This document shows, one piece after another, positions 23,571 through 35,384 of a stretch of 64,000 bases of DNA (its first letter is position 1; each line of letters begins with the position of its first letter). The notes under the pieces are model-generated. The model was not told the origin of the DNA. It made no database searches and saw only the letters and a list, made by a program, of their open reading frames with translations. This DNA is from Capillidium heterosporum (taxonomy: Eukaryota; Entomophthoromycota; Entomophthoromycetes; Entomophthorales; Capillidiaceae). The stretch spans positions 62,001 to 126,000 of the forward strand of contig WBMQ01000002.1 of NCBI GenBank assembly GCA_016630905.1, given 5' to 3'. The translations under genes and the position numbers were made by a program.

Positions 23571-24780
23571 TCAATCGAAATGAACGGGTGGTGATGAGAA
23601 AAATTCGGCTGGGTCAATGGGTTCTTCATCATCTACTTCGGGCTTCTAAATGAAAAGCCATTTAGTTTTATCCGAATATAAAGTTACAGTTAAGCTAAAA
23701 TGTATTACCTTCTTTTTCTCTTTTCCTCTTCCTTTGCCTTTTAGCTCTTCAACTTCATCATCACTGCTGGTGCTATAACTGCCGTCAGCTAGAAACTCAT
23801 CTTCAGTATCCTCACTTTCCGATGAAATTTCTTTAGGTCGCTTCATCCTCCTGTGTAGATTCTTGGGACTCGCTACAGTTATTACATATTCACCAACTGA
23901 ATCCTCTGACTCCCCATCTTTGTTGAATGAATTATCATCCGAATTGGTATGCCTCTCCTCTGAAGCAGTGCTTTTACTTGTATCTGACTTGCTATTTTCC
24001 AAAGCTTCATCCTCTTCAAACGAATCATATTCTATAACAGTGTCAAATTTGTACTTGATGGGTGTCTTTATACGCGAAGACCTTCGCATAGTGACTTGTG
24101 GTTCTTCTTTAACTTCATGTTTGGCTTTGGTAACCTTGGTTGGGGTCCGAAGTTTATCTTTGAGTTGTGGTACCTTGGCCGAAACTAACTTAGTGAGTCG
24201 AAGCTTGGATTGGTTAACTGGCCTATCTTCGACCTTAAAGGAGTTAGTTCGTTGCTGGGATCTACGAAGCTTAGGGGTGAGCTTGAAATCTGGTTTCAAC
24301 TTCTTTTCTTCCTCATATGTAGTTTCCTTTACTTTTATATCTTGAATTTTATCGTTAGAGCTGCTGGGATCAATGTCATTAGTACCACTATCTTCTATAT
24401 CGCTCGCTTCACCAACTTTTTGGTTTATAAGTACCAATTTCTTTCCTTCTTCGCATGTAACTTCCTTTGCCTTTTGTAACTTGAGTTTTGTCATTGGAGT
24501 TATTGGAATGATAATCGATGTTACTACTATCTAACTGAGAGCTACTACCCTCCATATGAATCTCTTGACTAACTTCTTGAGCAGTAGATTTCATAACGTA
24601 CCTGACTTTGGACTTGGGTATAACTACTTCAAACTTGGTGGATATTGCTGGAGGCTTGTAGTGATAGTGACAGTTAGTTTGGTTGTTGTCACGGTGGTAT
24701 TTACAAGCGGCTGGAAGTCTATAACCTGTTGTAGATTGATTGATCGATTCGGTAGTGGAGGTTGACGAAAGGGCGAGCAT
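23571..24780 (-). CDS. Unidentified charged, disordered protein with internal duplication and one frame break
   Basis: Exon 1 is 24780..23709 and exon 2 is 23645..23571 (63-nt intron, GTAATA donor). The N terminus has a Cys/His cluster (ACKYHRDNNQTNCHYHYKPP). The rest is highly charged, with basic patches (RRSSRIKTPIK, LHRRMKRPK), acidic Ser-rich runs (SSESEDTEDEF) and a GKGRGKEKKK end, which suggests a nuclear, perhaps DNA- or chromatin-binding protein. That role is inference only. A motif is duplicated: SNDKIQDIKVKETTYEEEKK around codon 150 and SNDKTQVTK...KEVTCEEGKK around codon 100. In the first copy the two halves are in different frames; skipping one base near 24436 restores the match, and total exon length is 3n+1. 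I recognise no family. An upstream exon is possible. Confidence 0.6.
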
Positions 24781-26051
24781 ATGAGTCTACAGACGAAAGA
24801 GGTGCTTGGAAATTACAAGACGAACGGGTAAATGCCCGGCAAAGGAAAGGCGAAATCTATTTAATTGGTTGGAGTCTCATTTATAAGCGATAAATAAAGT
24901 ATCAAATCGAACGAAATGGAGGAAGAGTAATTCTATTGTGTGAAAAGCGACTTTTAAATTAGGAATTGATTTACAAAAGATGCATCTCAAGGAAATAAAG
25001 TGTCAATATTGAAGGGAATACCAAAAGATAACGAAACGTATATAAGGAATATCACCAAAAATGGCTCTTATAGAGCTTTATCAGCCATAAATATCTTTTA
25101 TTAAAAATATTTAAACAAAAGTACTAGATATACCAATTCATTTTCACTACCCAATTTGTATCAAAATTTATATCCGATATCTTCAATTTCGAAGAAATAA
25201 AGTAAATACATTTAAACTATTGAAACTCTTCACTATATGAGTTATAAACTATTGTATCGCCACCTAGAAAATACAATCACAGGGTTATATCCAAAGTCAA
25301 CAATATCCGATCCAGTTTTAGTAGATTTCCCGCACTTGAAAAGGTCCTTTATCTTTCGAAGCTAGGTAAAAATAGGTTTCCAAAAATATTTTTTACCTTA
25401 CCCACATATATCCACCAAACTATCCATTCTCCATCCAACCTTTGAACTCACCTTAAATGGAACTAATCCAGCAAACTGAAATTAGGTTGGTAGTTCCAAG
25501 CAACTTCCATAAACATATCGCTGCTAATTTGATCGATATGGACTAGTTACATATAAGTGTGGAATTTACTACCAAAATCTATTCCTTTTGGCAATATAAG
25601 TCAAAGACAATATATTGCTCTCGAAACCAGACTAGAAGAATTAAAAGTATCTTTTACCCTCTACCAAAAAAATACCATTCAAAGTTACAAATGTGAAATT
25701 AACTGAACTATACAAGAAATCATAGTCTCAACTTAAAACAGCGTTACATATTCTAAAGTTTAATACGTTATGCCAATCAGTTTGGCTACTACTCTATCCA
25801 AAACCTGAAATTACCCATCTACCAAGCCTTCCATATCGTTGCAATTACCAATCTGCCCCATTGGTTCTTGATTCTTTCCGAGTTCAATTAATTGAGCGAT
25901 TCCAAATCTCGATTATAAAATTCAATTGTCCAGATTGTTTTGTAGCCAATTTAGCGCATCCCAAACTTTACACCTATTTAAACACAAAGAGAGAACCAAA
26001 ATCCTCACTCTTCTAAATCCTCACTACCTAATTTCCAACAAAAAACAAAAG
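24781..26051. other. Intergenic, about 1.3 kb
   Basis: Divergent spacer. AT-rich, with no gene recognised. The part nearest 26052 is pyrimidine/A-rich, as in fungal promoters. Confidence 0.45.
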
Positions 26052-26526
26052 ATGACCAAGTGCGCCTACCCTTTGACAGGCATATGCCAACATCCAATCT
26101 ATCAACGCCACCGTCAACTTCAAATTCACCGAAGTTGCCAAGCAGGTCAAGATCAACGTCTCAGTCCTCAAAGACTTCAACAACGCCACCGACCTATACC
26201 CCTTCCACATCCACGAAGCTCCCGTCACCACCGATTGCAAATCAACTAAGCTCCATTTGGATCCCTTCCACTTGAACCCCAACGGTAACTCTACCACTTA
26301 TTCCTGCAAAGCTACCGACTTTTCGACCTGTGAAGTCGGCGATCTCAGCGGCAAGTTCGGTAAGTTGAAGGGCACTAAGCAAGAGTACGAGTACTTTGAC
26401 GCCACCTTGTATCCCCTATCGCAGTTAGTAGACAAGACTGCTGTAGTTATTCACTTGGGTGATAAGGCCAAGACCAGGATCGGTTGTGCCACTATTGTCA
26501 AGAAGAATCCTACCAAGGTCTACTAA
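26052..26526 (+). CDS. Copper-only superoxide dismutase-like protein, N terminus out of frame
   Basis: One exon, about 158 codons. The second half is in frame at 26257-26526, and the conserved part starts about 26080 in that frame: NATVNFKFTEVAKQVKINVS, YPFHIHEAPV, DPFHLNPNGN, CEVGDLSGKFGKLKG, VVIHLGDK. FHIH, the H of DPFHLNP and the late VIH supply the copper ligands. The zinc ligands are missing (the usual RHVGD histidine is CEVGD), as in the SOD4/5/6 group, which use copper only and act outside the cell. That group normally has a signal peptide, and none is seen. The only upstream ATG (26052, MTKCAYPLT) is in a frame offset by one base, and the SOD frame has a TGA just before its conserved part. 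Either an extra base is present or a signal-peptide exon was missed or lost. Confidence 0.75.
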
Positions 26527-27851
26527 AGTAGGTCAACGCAACTTTAAGCTCAAAAGTAATTTTTACGCATCATCGACTATACTGCAATTAAATGGAGTTC
26601 CTTAATCTTTCAATGTCATTTTATTTACCCATACATATAGTTACAATCCATAAAGTATAGCACTACATTTCTATTTTCTATAAGTACTATACTAATCAAA
26701 ATATATACCATAAATCCCTCCACTTTCAGACTATTTTGAAAGCTTTTGAAACTTTTTACCGAAAGTCTGGAGTACCATTACACTCAAAATATCCAAGTTC
26801 CAATTTAAAAATTTCTTTAAACTAGACCTGCCCGTTAAATTAAACACATGCACGGACACAAGTACAACTTACCTTTTTATCTAGTTAATGGAACATACTA
26901 TAAAATGGTAGCCAGTTTTCAAATTAATTAGTCAGTATTCCTATAGCAAATGTTCCTATACCAAACAAGTGGCAGATTGCAAAGCGAGCATGACTAAACA
27001 TATATCCCCACTAAACTATATATCTGTGTGCATATTGATGGGTCTATAAAAATTAAAAAACTACAAGGTTAAATCAGCAACTGATATTAATTTAAGTTTA
27101 TTTAACAACTGTCAGTGTGGTTTTTACTATACAGTCTCTATATTCCTCTAGAAACTAGCTTATCAAGCTCCTAAAAGTCAAAGTAATACAAAAGTACAAA
27201 CAATTTCAACAAACGTAGCAACAGCCTATAAATAAAAGTGATAGGGTACCTACTCCATCGAACGCACTCACCTCAACCGAATAAGTCGATGAAAAAATTG
27301 GTTGCTACAAATTCTCAAGCTATTGCCTTCCTACTTGCCAGCTCCAAGTATAAAGTTTTAAACTTATATTACTAATTTATTTAATAAGAGCTTTTGATTT
27401 ATAAATTTATATACTAAAAATGCCCACTAAATAAAATCATAGTATCTCACCAATACAAAATCCCCTAGCAACCATCAAATCAAAGTTCAAGGCAGATACT
27501 AATTAGTCTATAACTGGAACGTCAAGTTCCGGTTCCAAACTTCAAAGTCCGACCAGTTTAAAATTAGTAGGTTACAATACGCAAAATTCATCAAATAAAT
27601 CTTGCAGAAAACTTATTACAGTAGGAATACAAACCATAAACATCTTTGTAAGCTAAAATTTCCGATTACCCGCCAACCTAGCCTATATACAGTTTTGAAA
27701 ATATCACTCGTGTCATGCAGTACAGCCAGGAAAAGATTCCAGAGGTACCGATCAGATAGGATAGCTTCCATCCCAGCTATAAAAGGCTGGAGCAACAAAA
27801 ATTTTTATCAGCAAAGCGAAAGCAAATATTAACAGCTACCGGCTCTACGAT
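26527..27851. other. Intergenic with a TATA element for the first NmrA copy
   Basis: No gene recognised. CTATAAAAGGCTGG at 27777-27790 is a strong TATA box 62-75 bp before the ATG at 27852. A similar string precedes the NmrA copy at 44359. A short inverted repeat, GGAAC/GTTCC with a 5-nt spacer, lies at 27517-27531. Confidence 0.5.
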
Positions 27852-28750
27852 ATGACTCCACCTACAAACTCCCAACTCACCTTCGTCGCCGTGGCTGGGG
27901 GTACTGGTGACTTTGGCAAGTATTTAGTACGCGCCCTCCTAGCCCAAAAAGCCTACAAAGTAAAAATCCTTCACCAATCAACTTCACCTATCACCTGCCT
28001 CCACCAAGAATTTAAAGCTCAAGGTGTAGCGATGGTTCCCGTCGACTACACTTCAACATCCAACCTGACAGAATCCCTCCAAGGTATCGACATTGTCCTA
28101 TGTACTTTCGGATTCAAAGGTCTACTCGACAACCAGCTCAACCTAATTCAAGCCTGCAAAGCTGCCAGCGTCAAAAAATTCGTCCCTAGCGAATACGTTA
28201 TCGACGGTGAGGCTTCTCAATACGAGACTTTTAAGGACAAAGCTAAAGTACGCAAAGCGATCCAAGCCTCAGGGCTTGAATACACCTACTACAACAACGG
28301 GTTCTTTATGGAACGATGCCTCACCTCGACCTACAACTTAGACCTAACTAAAGACAACGTCACAATTATTGGGGATGGCAACGCCAAGCTTTCGTTAACT
28401 TCCATTGAGGATGTTGCTAACTATGTAGCAAAGACGTTAACGAAGCCAGAAACCCGGAATCGCAACGTAAACATTTTGGGTGAAACTACTTCACTGAATG
28501 CCATTATTAGTTTGGCCGAAAAGATACGTGGTAAACCTTACCAAGTTACTCGGATTTTAGAGGCGGAGGTGGTGGCGCAGCCAGATTTTATTCGCCGGAA
28601 AATTTTTTGGATAACGTTTATACAATGGTACTGCTGACAGTAAGTCGAGGCCAAGTATATATCGACGAAAATTCCTTCGATCAGGAGCTGGCTGGTCAGA
28701 ATTTTCGTCTCTTGAAGGTGGAGGAGTATATCAAATCGGTGTTGATGTAG
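27852..28750 (+). CDS. NmrA/isoflavone-reductase-like NAD(P)-binding protein, copy 1 (one frame break)
   Basis: Single exon, about 299 codons. The Rossmann start is clear: VAVAGGTGDFGKYLVRALL carries the GxxGxxG motif. Then come VPVDYTSTSNLTESLQGID, DIVLCTFGFKGLLDNQLNL, KKFVPSEY, KVRKAIQASGLEYTYYNNGF, and LTSIEDVANYVAKTLTKPET. This is the NmrA/PCBER/isoflavone reductase-like group, atypical SDRs that reduce small aromatic compounds or sense NAD(P). The substrate is unknown. Near 28590 the frame changes by -1: after QPDF the family sequence YSPENFLDNVYTMVLLT continues in another frame to the stop at 28750. One T missing from a T run (TTTTA) would explain it. The sequence is otherwise well preserved, so this is either a sequence error or a very recent loss. 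Confidence 0.8.
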
Positions 28751-29727
28751 GGATATTGACCCGCAACAGCAATTTATCATAAATTTTCTGTTGCATATTT
28801 ATACTTTAATTTTTGTTAGAATATACCTATACAAATAAATTTTAAATTGCTATTTAAAAGTTTAAATATGTAAAGTATATCCAATGTCAATTTTAGAATA
28901 TATCGTCCATCAACTAAACTCCTGGCCGAAATATTCATACATATAATCCTATATCCGACATATACTCAGCAAGTTCCCAATAAACTATATTTAAACTGTG
29001 TTCCAACTAATTACTTTAGCTATTTTATAGTTTAGTTAATTTGGAATTTAATACATCTCCTTGGACAAACGCAATCCTCACCACCATAAATATCCCTCTC
29101 GAACATCCATACCTTAATGAAACTTCCAAGTCGATAAAAGGCAGGCATATAAATTTCAAGGGTTACCCCCAGTCAATTACCAACTTCAAGCCCAGGCCAC
29201 TATAAAACCACGTTACTTTATCAATAGAGGCATTGCGAAATTGGTAGAGCAAAACCAAAAAGGAAGTCTGCCATCATTTATAATTAATAAAGTTTAATTC
29301 CAATAGTTTTTTATAAATATAGCTTTTAGAGAATTGTTAATTGGAATAGTAATTCTAAACAAACAATAGTTAGCTTTTCAATTATCTGGAAATTTAAAGG
29401 TCACTATTATCTGCCAAAGTAACTTGAAAGATACTAAGACAACGATATATACAGTATATTTACACATATCATCTATTGGCTAGCTATCAGTCCAATTACT
29501 TTTGCGAATAATATCGACAAATATCAACTAAACTAACAAATCTTTGAAAATTTTGTTTACCATTAAAATGTAGCTAAAAATATGCATATTTCCTTTGGAA
29601 TTATCTAGTAAGGTTCCAGAGGTACTTACTAGCAGTATTGAGTTTCAAATAACACTATAAAATGAAGCAAGTAGCCGCCTTCCCAGCAAAAAAGTAAAAA
29701 GAAAGAGCAGAGTTTAAATAACCATCA
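28751..29727. other. Intergenic with a remnant promoter of copy 2
   Basis: No gene. CTATAAAATGAAGCAAG near 29655 matches in position and form the TATA region of the other NmrA copies. Confidence 0.45.
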
Positions 29728-30627
29728 GCTCTCCAACTCACAAATCACCACCGTTGAGGTAGCTGGAGGTACTAGTGAATTAAAAAAGCATATAGTACGG
29801 TCTCTCTTAACTGAGAGCACCTATAAAGTAAAAATATTGTATCGATCTGCATCAACAATCAACACCTTACACTGAGAGTTTGAGGCCCAGGAGTGTAGAT
29901 AATTTTCATCGACTACACTTCAGTACCCAGCTTAACCCAAGCCCTTCAAGACATTGACATCGTTTTATACACGTTCAGGTTAGATATCACAATTGATAAC
30001 CAACTTAACTTACTACAAACTATCAAGCAAGTCGGTGTCACCAAACTCATCCCTTCCAAGTACGGTAGAGAAAGTGATGCTCAAAGTTTTTTAGCCTATA
30101 CCAGTAAAATTCAAGTACGTAAAGTAATAGAAGCTAGCGGATTAGAGTACACTTATTACTACAATAAATCCTTTTTAAAACATATTCTCATATATAATTT
30201 CAATTTGGATCTAACCCAAGACTAAATCAAGATTATCGAGAACGGCGACGCCAAATTCTCTCTAATTTGCATTGAGGATGTCGTTAGCTACGTTGCTAAA
30301 ACGCTGACAAAATCGAAGACCAAGAACCTCAACCTAAACATCATAGGGGATATAACTTCCATCGATACCATTGTAAAATCAGCCAAGAAAATTCGGAGGA
30401 AACCATACCAAGTAGCTAGGGTTTCGAAGACTGATATCTTGGCAATGTCAGGTATAAGCGCACCTAAAAAGTTCTTGGAAAATATCTATATCATAATTTT
30501 GTTGGCTATAATTAGAGATCGAGCAAAAATTGGCAAAGGTAATTTGAACCGCGAGCTGGCTGGTAATGACTTGAAGCCATTGAAGGTGAGGGATTTTATC
30601 AAGATATTTTTAGTTAAGGACAATTGA
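29728..30627 (+). pseudogene. NmrA/isoflavone-reductase-like copy 2, decayed
   Basis: The whole family can be followed: VEVAGGTSELKKHIVRSLLT, ALQDIDIVLYTF, DNQLNLLQTIKQVGVTKLIP, VRKVIEASGLEYTYYYN, IEDVVSYVAKTLTKSKT, ending LKVRDFIKIFLVKDN. The GxxGxxG motif is broken (GGTSELKK). There are stops in place of codons (for example TLH-stop-EF, and D-stop-IK near 30223) and several frame changes. No start codon aligns with the other copies. It is same-strand to copy 1 and about 1 kb downstream, consistent with a tandem duplicate that died. Confidence 0.85.
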
Positions 30628-31739
30628 CTTACGTTCTTATTTAGTATAAATCCCATATCTAATACTTACACTTCAGTAAACTACATAGTAAAACTACCAT
30701 CGAAATGGAGTTATAACTTTAGCAAAGGTTTAAATATATACATGCAGTAATTTATGCATTTTATTAAGTCTCGCTAGCCAATATATATTGCCAATTAAAG
30801 TAGTTTATGCTACCGTACAGCAAATTCGAATATCTAAAGGTGCTTCCTATTTGTACGCTTAGATCAATATCTATAAAATATAGCGTTTAGGTAGGCTTTA
30901 CTGCAAAGATTTGGGATTTGGTTAATAAAAATTAGCACCAATTTAAAGTTAGGATAAGCACGATATCCAAAGCTATAATTGAAATTTCTATATAGAAAGG
31001 TGACCTGTCTGAAAAAGAAAATTTATCATAATTTTAACTAGATGTATTCAAAAATATATATTTTTGTAAATAGAACTTTAATCATTTCAGGGTATCGTAG
31101 TACTAGGTCTATCGAATGACCGTTCTAAAACTCCTTGCAATGATGGGACGTACAAATCCAAAATACCTCATTTATAACAAAAAGTATCAAAGTTTACAAG
31201 CTTGTAATTAGGTTTAAAGATATATTCTTATATAGTACCCAAACCTTTGTAAGTCTCAAAACAATATCTCCTTTTTAAAGAAATTTTGATTCCAGCATAT
31301 CAACCCAATATATCCGTTTGAAAAGGATCAATTCGAACATGTCTTATTAAAGTTAGCTTTCAGCCAAGGTGACATATTTTTAAAGCCATTATGCTATAGC
31401 TACCAAAAGCACCTTAGAGCATTAGTGTCGTAACAGAATTTATCCCATTTCCCATTATTTTTGAAGTGTTTTATCAGCATCAATATTACTAGCAAATTCT
31501 GCCAAAAGCTGTCGATTCTATATAAAAATATTTACATACCCGTACTATCATCATACTTTCAATCAATAAAATATGTAAATATAATGAGATAAGGAATTTG
31601 AAATTGAAAACAAGCAAAATGGTGGTATGGCTTTATTTATTTCGTATATAAGGTTTGGAACTGGTAAGATATTTGTCTAGCTTGAATTCAGTATTTTACG
31701 GCTGGCACTATGCCAGTCCCTGGTACTTTCAGCGTTTAT
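30628..31739. other. Intergenic
   Basis: AT-rich. No gene, repeat or RNA recognised. Confidence 0.45.
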
Positions 31740-32103
31740 AGATAATAGTTCAATCTTATTATTTCTTATTCAATTTTTTTGCCTTTTGTGTAGTAGGCTT
31801 ACTCGTAAGTTCCTTATACTCCTTGTGGAACATGACTACAGGTCTACAGTCCCACCTATTATAAGTTCGAAAATCCCTTTGTGTTCTTTATTTATGTGTT
31901 TTTGGTACGCCTGAAGAGGGCATGTCATAAAAGGAAAGTTGAGTTGGTATGGGTGCTATCTACGACTACATTTCTAACTTGAGCTGGGGTTTGGAAATGC
32001 TGGGCTAAATTATCTACTTGTAAGCTCCTTGACACTAGATTTAAGGCCGGGTAGATGGAGGCTTAAGGCGAGTAGGAGGTACGGGGATAGTAAAATAAAA
32101 ACC
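31740..32103 (-). pseudogene. Relic of the small secreted protein family (third copy)
   Basis: The start is intact: ATG at 32103, then a hydrophobic signal (MVFILLSPYLLLALS) and SLHLPGL, which match the first 25 residues of the genes at 37073 and 42411. A frameshift follows. The shifted frame reads LQVDNLAQHFQTPAQVRNVV, matching NLQVDNLGKRSQ...IKVRD of the 42411 copy. After a stop come HALFRRTKNT, matching RALFKRTKSN, and only scraps of the Cys/His part. Several stops prevent a product. It lies 457 bp downstream of the intact NmrA copy 3 on the same strand, the same order as NmrA copy 5 and the 42411 gene. Confidence 0.75.
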
Positions 32104-32559
32104 ATTATTGTTCCTTATAAAGCCAAAGGAATCCCCATCTTTTATACTATGTTACCTGTGCACTTTTCTTTATCTCTTTCCAATATATTTTAGGTAATAT
32201 ATTGTTAGTCGATGCAAACTACATTTTTGGCAAAGATTGTTGCGTAAACTTAAATTCTTGGACTGTAATTAATTGTGGGCACTTCATTTACACTGTACAG
32301 GATTTAGTTCAGCTTCAATTGTAAAAAAGTTCGATCCATCTTTGGTTGAAACCCTCGGATATAATTAACAGACCTGCTCGTTTGTAAGCCAACATACTTG
32401 TCGATAAAATCTAACGAAACTGTGCCAACTTGCATTTGGAAAATGTAAAACTAATACATAAAAATGGACTCAAGCATAATTAAAGTAAAAATAAAAACCA
32501 AGTTAAATACAAAATTGCTAATAGTATTTATAATAATATCAGCTTTAAGCCAAAATCCA
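32104..32559. other. Spacer with degenerate remains of the small-gene promoter
   Basis: A string at 32216-32235 (AAACTACATTTTTGGCAAAG) matches a promoter motif of the 42411 gene (AAACCTACTTTTGGCAAAG). CTTGGACTGTAAT near 32262 and TCGATAAAATC near 32402 also have counterparts there in the same order. It is therefore a duplicated, decaying upstream region. Confidence 0.55.
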
Positions 32560-33459
32560 CTAGACAAATAATCCCTTGACGAACTCTCCTGCCTTCGAAG
32601 TCTTAAATCCATCACCAGCTAATTCAGGATTGAAGGAATCTTTTTCAATAGTGACCTCGCCTCTACTGATGGCTAGTAGAAGGGTAGTCAACGCATATTG
32701 AATAGGATTTTCAAAAGTAGGTTTCTCTAACAGTGCTACCATCTCAGCCTCAGGAACTCGAGTTATCTCGTACGGCTTGCCTCGCAACTTTTCAGCTAAT
32801 TTGACAATAGTGTTGATGGAAGTAGTCTCGCCCAAAATATTAACATCTCGATTTTGAGTCTCCGGCTTGGTAAGTGTTTTGGCGACGTAATTAGCAACAT
32901 CCTCGATGGAAGTTAAGGAGATATTGGCATCGCCATTGCCAAAGATCTTGATGTCACCCTTAGTAAGATCCAAGTCAAAGTTAGAGTGGAAAAGGTGTCC
33001 GGTGAAGAACCCACAGTTGTAGAATGTATAATCTAACCCACTATTCTCGACGGCCTTACGTACTTGGTTCTTACTAGCAAAGATTTTGTAATTGTCAGCT
33101 ACACTAGCAGCGCCAAACTCGGAAGGTACAAATTTCTTAACACCGGCTTGTTTGGAAGCTTCAAGTAAGTTCAACTGATTGTCCAATAAGCCATTAAATC
33201 CGAAAATACATAGGACGACATCAATATCTTGAAGAGCTTGGATCAAGTTGGGTACCGAGGTATAGTCAACGGGGACAAAAGTTGCTCCTAAATCTTTGAG
33301 TTCTTGGTGAGTGGCATTAGCAGTCGAGTCAGATCGATTGAGCACCTTGACGTCGTAAATGCCTTCAGCTAGGAGAGAACGTACTATATACTTTCCGACA
33401 CCGCCACTGCCACCAGCCACGGCAACGGTAGTCTTATGAATGTTGTTGGATAGAGTCAT
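32560..33459 (-). CDS. NmrA/isoflavone-reductase-like NAD(P)-binding protein, copy 3 (intact)
   Basis: Single uninterrupted exon of 299 residues, the only fully intact member of the cluster. Rossmann motif VAVAGGSGGVGKYIVRSLL at residues 12-30; then VPVDYTSVPNLIQALQDIDV, LCIFGFNGLLDNQLNLLEAS, VKKFVPSEFG (the PSEFG box of isoflavone-reductase-like proteins), KNQVRKAVENSGLDYTFYN, and SLTSIEDVANYVAKTLTKPE. Soluble and cytosolic: no signal peptide or membrane segment. The reaction is probably an NADPH-dependent reduction, or redox sensing; the substrate cannot be read. A TATA-like TATAAATA lies about 50 bp upstream near 33515. Its promoter has a TTTCCGAAAATC string (minus strand, near 33740-33752), which recurs before copy 4 and, as TCCGAAAAT, before the 37073 gene. 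Confidence 0.88.
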   Translation of the reverse strand: MTLSNNIHKTTVAVAGGSGGVGKYIVRSLLAEGIYDVKVLNRSDSTANATHQELKDLGATFVPVDYTSVPNLIQALQDIDVVLCIFGFNGLLDNQLNLLEASKQAGVKKFVPSEFGAASVADNYKIFASKNQVRKAVENSGLDYTFYNCGFFTGHLFHSNFDLDLTKGDIKIFGNGDANISLTSIEDVANYVAKTLTKPETQNRDVNILGETTSINTIVKLAEKLRGKPYEITRVPEAEMVALLEKPTFENPIQYALTTLLLAISRGEVTIEKDSFNPELAGDGFKTSKAGEFVKGLFV

Positions 33460-34726
33460 ATTGCAGGATGTTTTAATGTTTTATTTTTGAAGATTTGAAT
33501 TCCTTTGTAGTATTTATAGTAAACTTACACATCGACATTATTAATATATCTATACAACCCATCAACTAAGAATTACTAATAACAATTTCAATATCTTGTT
33601 TTAAATTCCCTTAAAGGCATCATTCATTTTGAATATTTCATGTAAAACATATTGTTTTCAAATTATTGTCCATGTAAATGAGTCGGAAGTTTGAAAATCC
33701 GATCAAAATTGAGCTTTATGGAAAATTAAAAGCTTCGGATTTTCGGAAAGTTGCAATTGAAATAAACCGCCTTTTTGCATTTAATAATGTTGTAGCCTCA
33801 ACTGATTACGATATCTGCCAGTTGGTATAGGAGTGGCAATATGGATTCTAGTTTACTAAGAAATAAACCCTATAGAGTGATCAATTCGAAAGGTGAACTA
33901 ATCGTGATTGAGTAGTAGGTGTAGTGTCCTAATAAAAGTTGGCGGCTTCAACTATAGATATAAATCAAAGACATAAATTCACAGAATAGATACATTAATA
34001 GGATTCCCCAAAAAGCTATCATCTATATGGAATCGGTAAGATAGTATCCTATTCTACTCTTCTAGTAAAAATTAAATACATTTTCAAATAAATACCGTTG
34101 AAAGATATATATTGAAAATTTGAAAGTATATTAAACACTCATCGCAAAAGCTTTTTCTTTTCACGCATAGAATTCAAAAAGCTTCATAGTTTCTAGTCTT
34201 ATCTTTGATATTTGTATTGGCATCCAACAATTAAACTCAACAAAGGATCTTTTAATTACTAGTTCATATAACAAAACAGTGCTTTAATTGCTTATATTGT
34301 TTCAAGTTCAGCGACTTTAAAATAGAGTGGCTTTAAGCTAGTAAAATAATTACTCTGCATATCTCATCCTATAGGAAAGCTATATCACTTAATATACGAC
34401 TTGGAAAGATAAACATGATTTTTTAAATTTTGTAGCAAATCAACAAACAATTGATAAATCTACAATGCAAAAGATAATAAAATTTCCCTATGCATTTATA
34501 TAGCTTAAAGAATTCATAAATTCAAATGGAATCTACCTTAAATATAAAAATTTAAAGTTAAAAGCCCACTATCCATTCTCCATCAAGATGCTTGAGTTAG
34601 TTCAAATTGGTGATAGATAAATTTCTAACCAATCTACATAGTATCGACTAACAACCACCTCTTGTTTATCGACTTTTGGAACTAATTTACAAAGTTATAG
34701 GTCGAAAATATGACCTACCACTTCTT
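33460..34726. other. Intergenic: promoter of copy 3 and further AT-rich DNA
   Basis: Besides the TATA-like and CCGA-containing strings named under copy 3, no feature is recognised. Confidence 0.4.
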
Positions 34727-35384
34727 TTAGTACCATAGCATTCTTATGGATTTCAAAGTCGACAAAACAGCTTTAACAGCAAAGCCAGTCAGTCTATTCA
34801 AGACATCAATACTCAGTTTCCCATCAGGAATATCGGAACAGAAATATAGTAACTCCTCAGAGATAGCTTTAGTCCAGTAGATAAGGGAACTCAATAGCTC
34901 TAAATCAGATAAGGGGATTTTTGGCGTACCTAGCTTCTTCAACTTAGAAAACTTTTAAGAAAATCAGATGAATAGTTTATAACACATCTGTTTCTGAAAC
35001 TGGAGGAACGTCGATTACAGGCTAAGTGATAGCTTTTCAACTCTTCCCTTTGAAGAAATATTCGACCATGTAGCACCCGTATTGATCGTTGTTGAAAAGT
35101 AAGTAAAACAAGAAGGAATCGACGTAAAAGTACAAAATCTTGTGGTCTAAAAATGGCTTAAATAGAACCAAGTGCCATGGGTATTTTTTGTGGATATCAC
35201 TGTCCGCCTTAAAGAAAGAAAGATTATCGTGCCTATAGATTGCATTACCAGATTGATACCATAACTTATACCTATTGAGGTAAAACCTGAGCTGCCTCAA
35301 CTTTCTATAAAGAGACTGTCCAAATTGGCACATACATAGAATTGGTAGGTGTATTACTAGAGTGGTAAGAAGGAGTACCTGCAT
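34727..35384 (-). other. Unassigned open frames, possible small gene or relic
   Basis: Two minus-strand frames: 35384-35037 (115 residues, MQVLLLTTLVIHLPILCMCQ, ending VEYFFKGKS) and 34942-34727 (GTPKIPLSDLELLSSLIYW to STLKSIRMLWY). The second can follow an acceptor (TTTTCTAAG) at 34943. A connecting frame (EELKSYHLACNRRSS to SSDFLK) bridges part of the gap, so one spliced gene is possible. A further upstream frame ends at a good GTAAGC donor near 35462. I recognise no family, and no complete model can be supported. Confidence 0.25.

Noticed and set aside
27517-27531. Heat-shock-element-like GGAAC/GTTCC
   Set aside because: The units are not in the contiguous 5-bp phasing that heat-shock factor needs.
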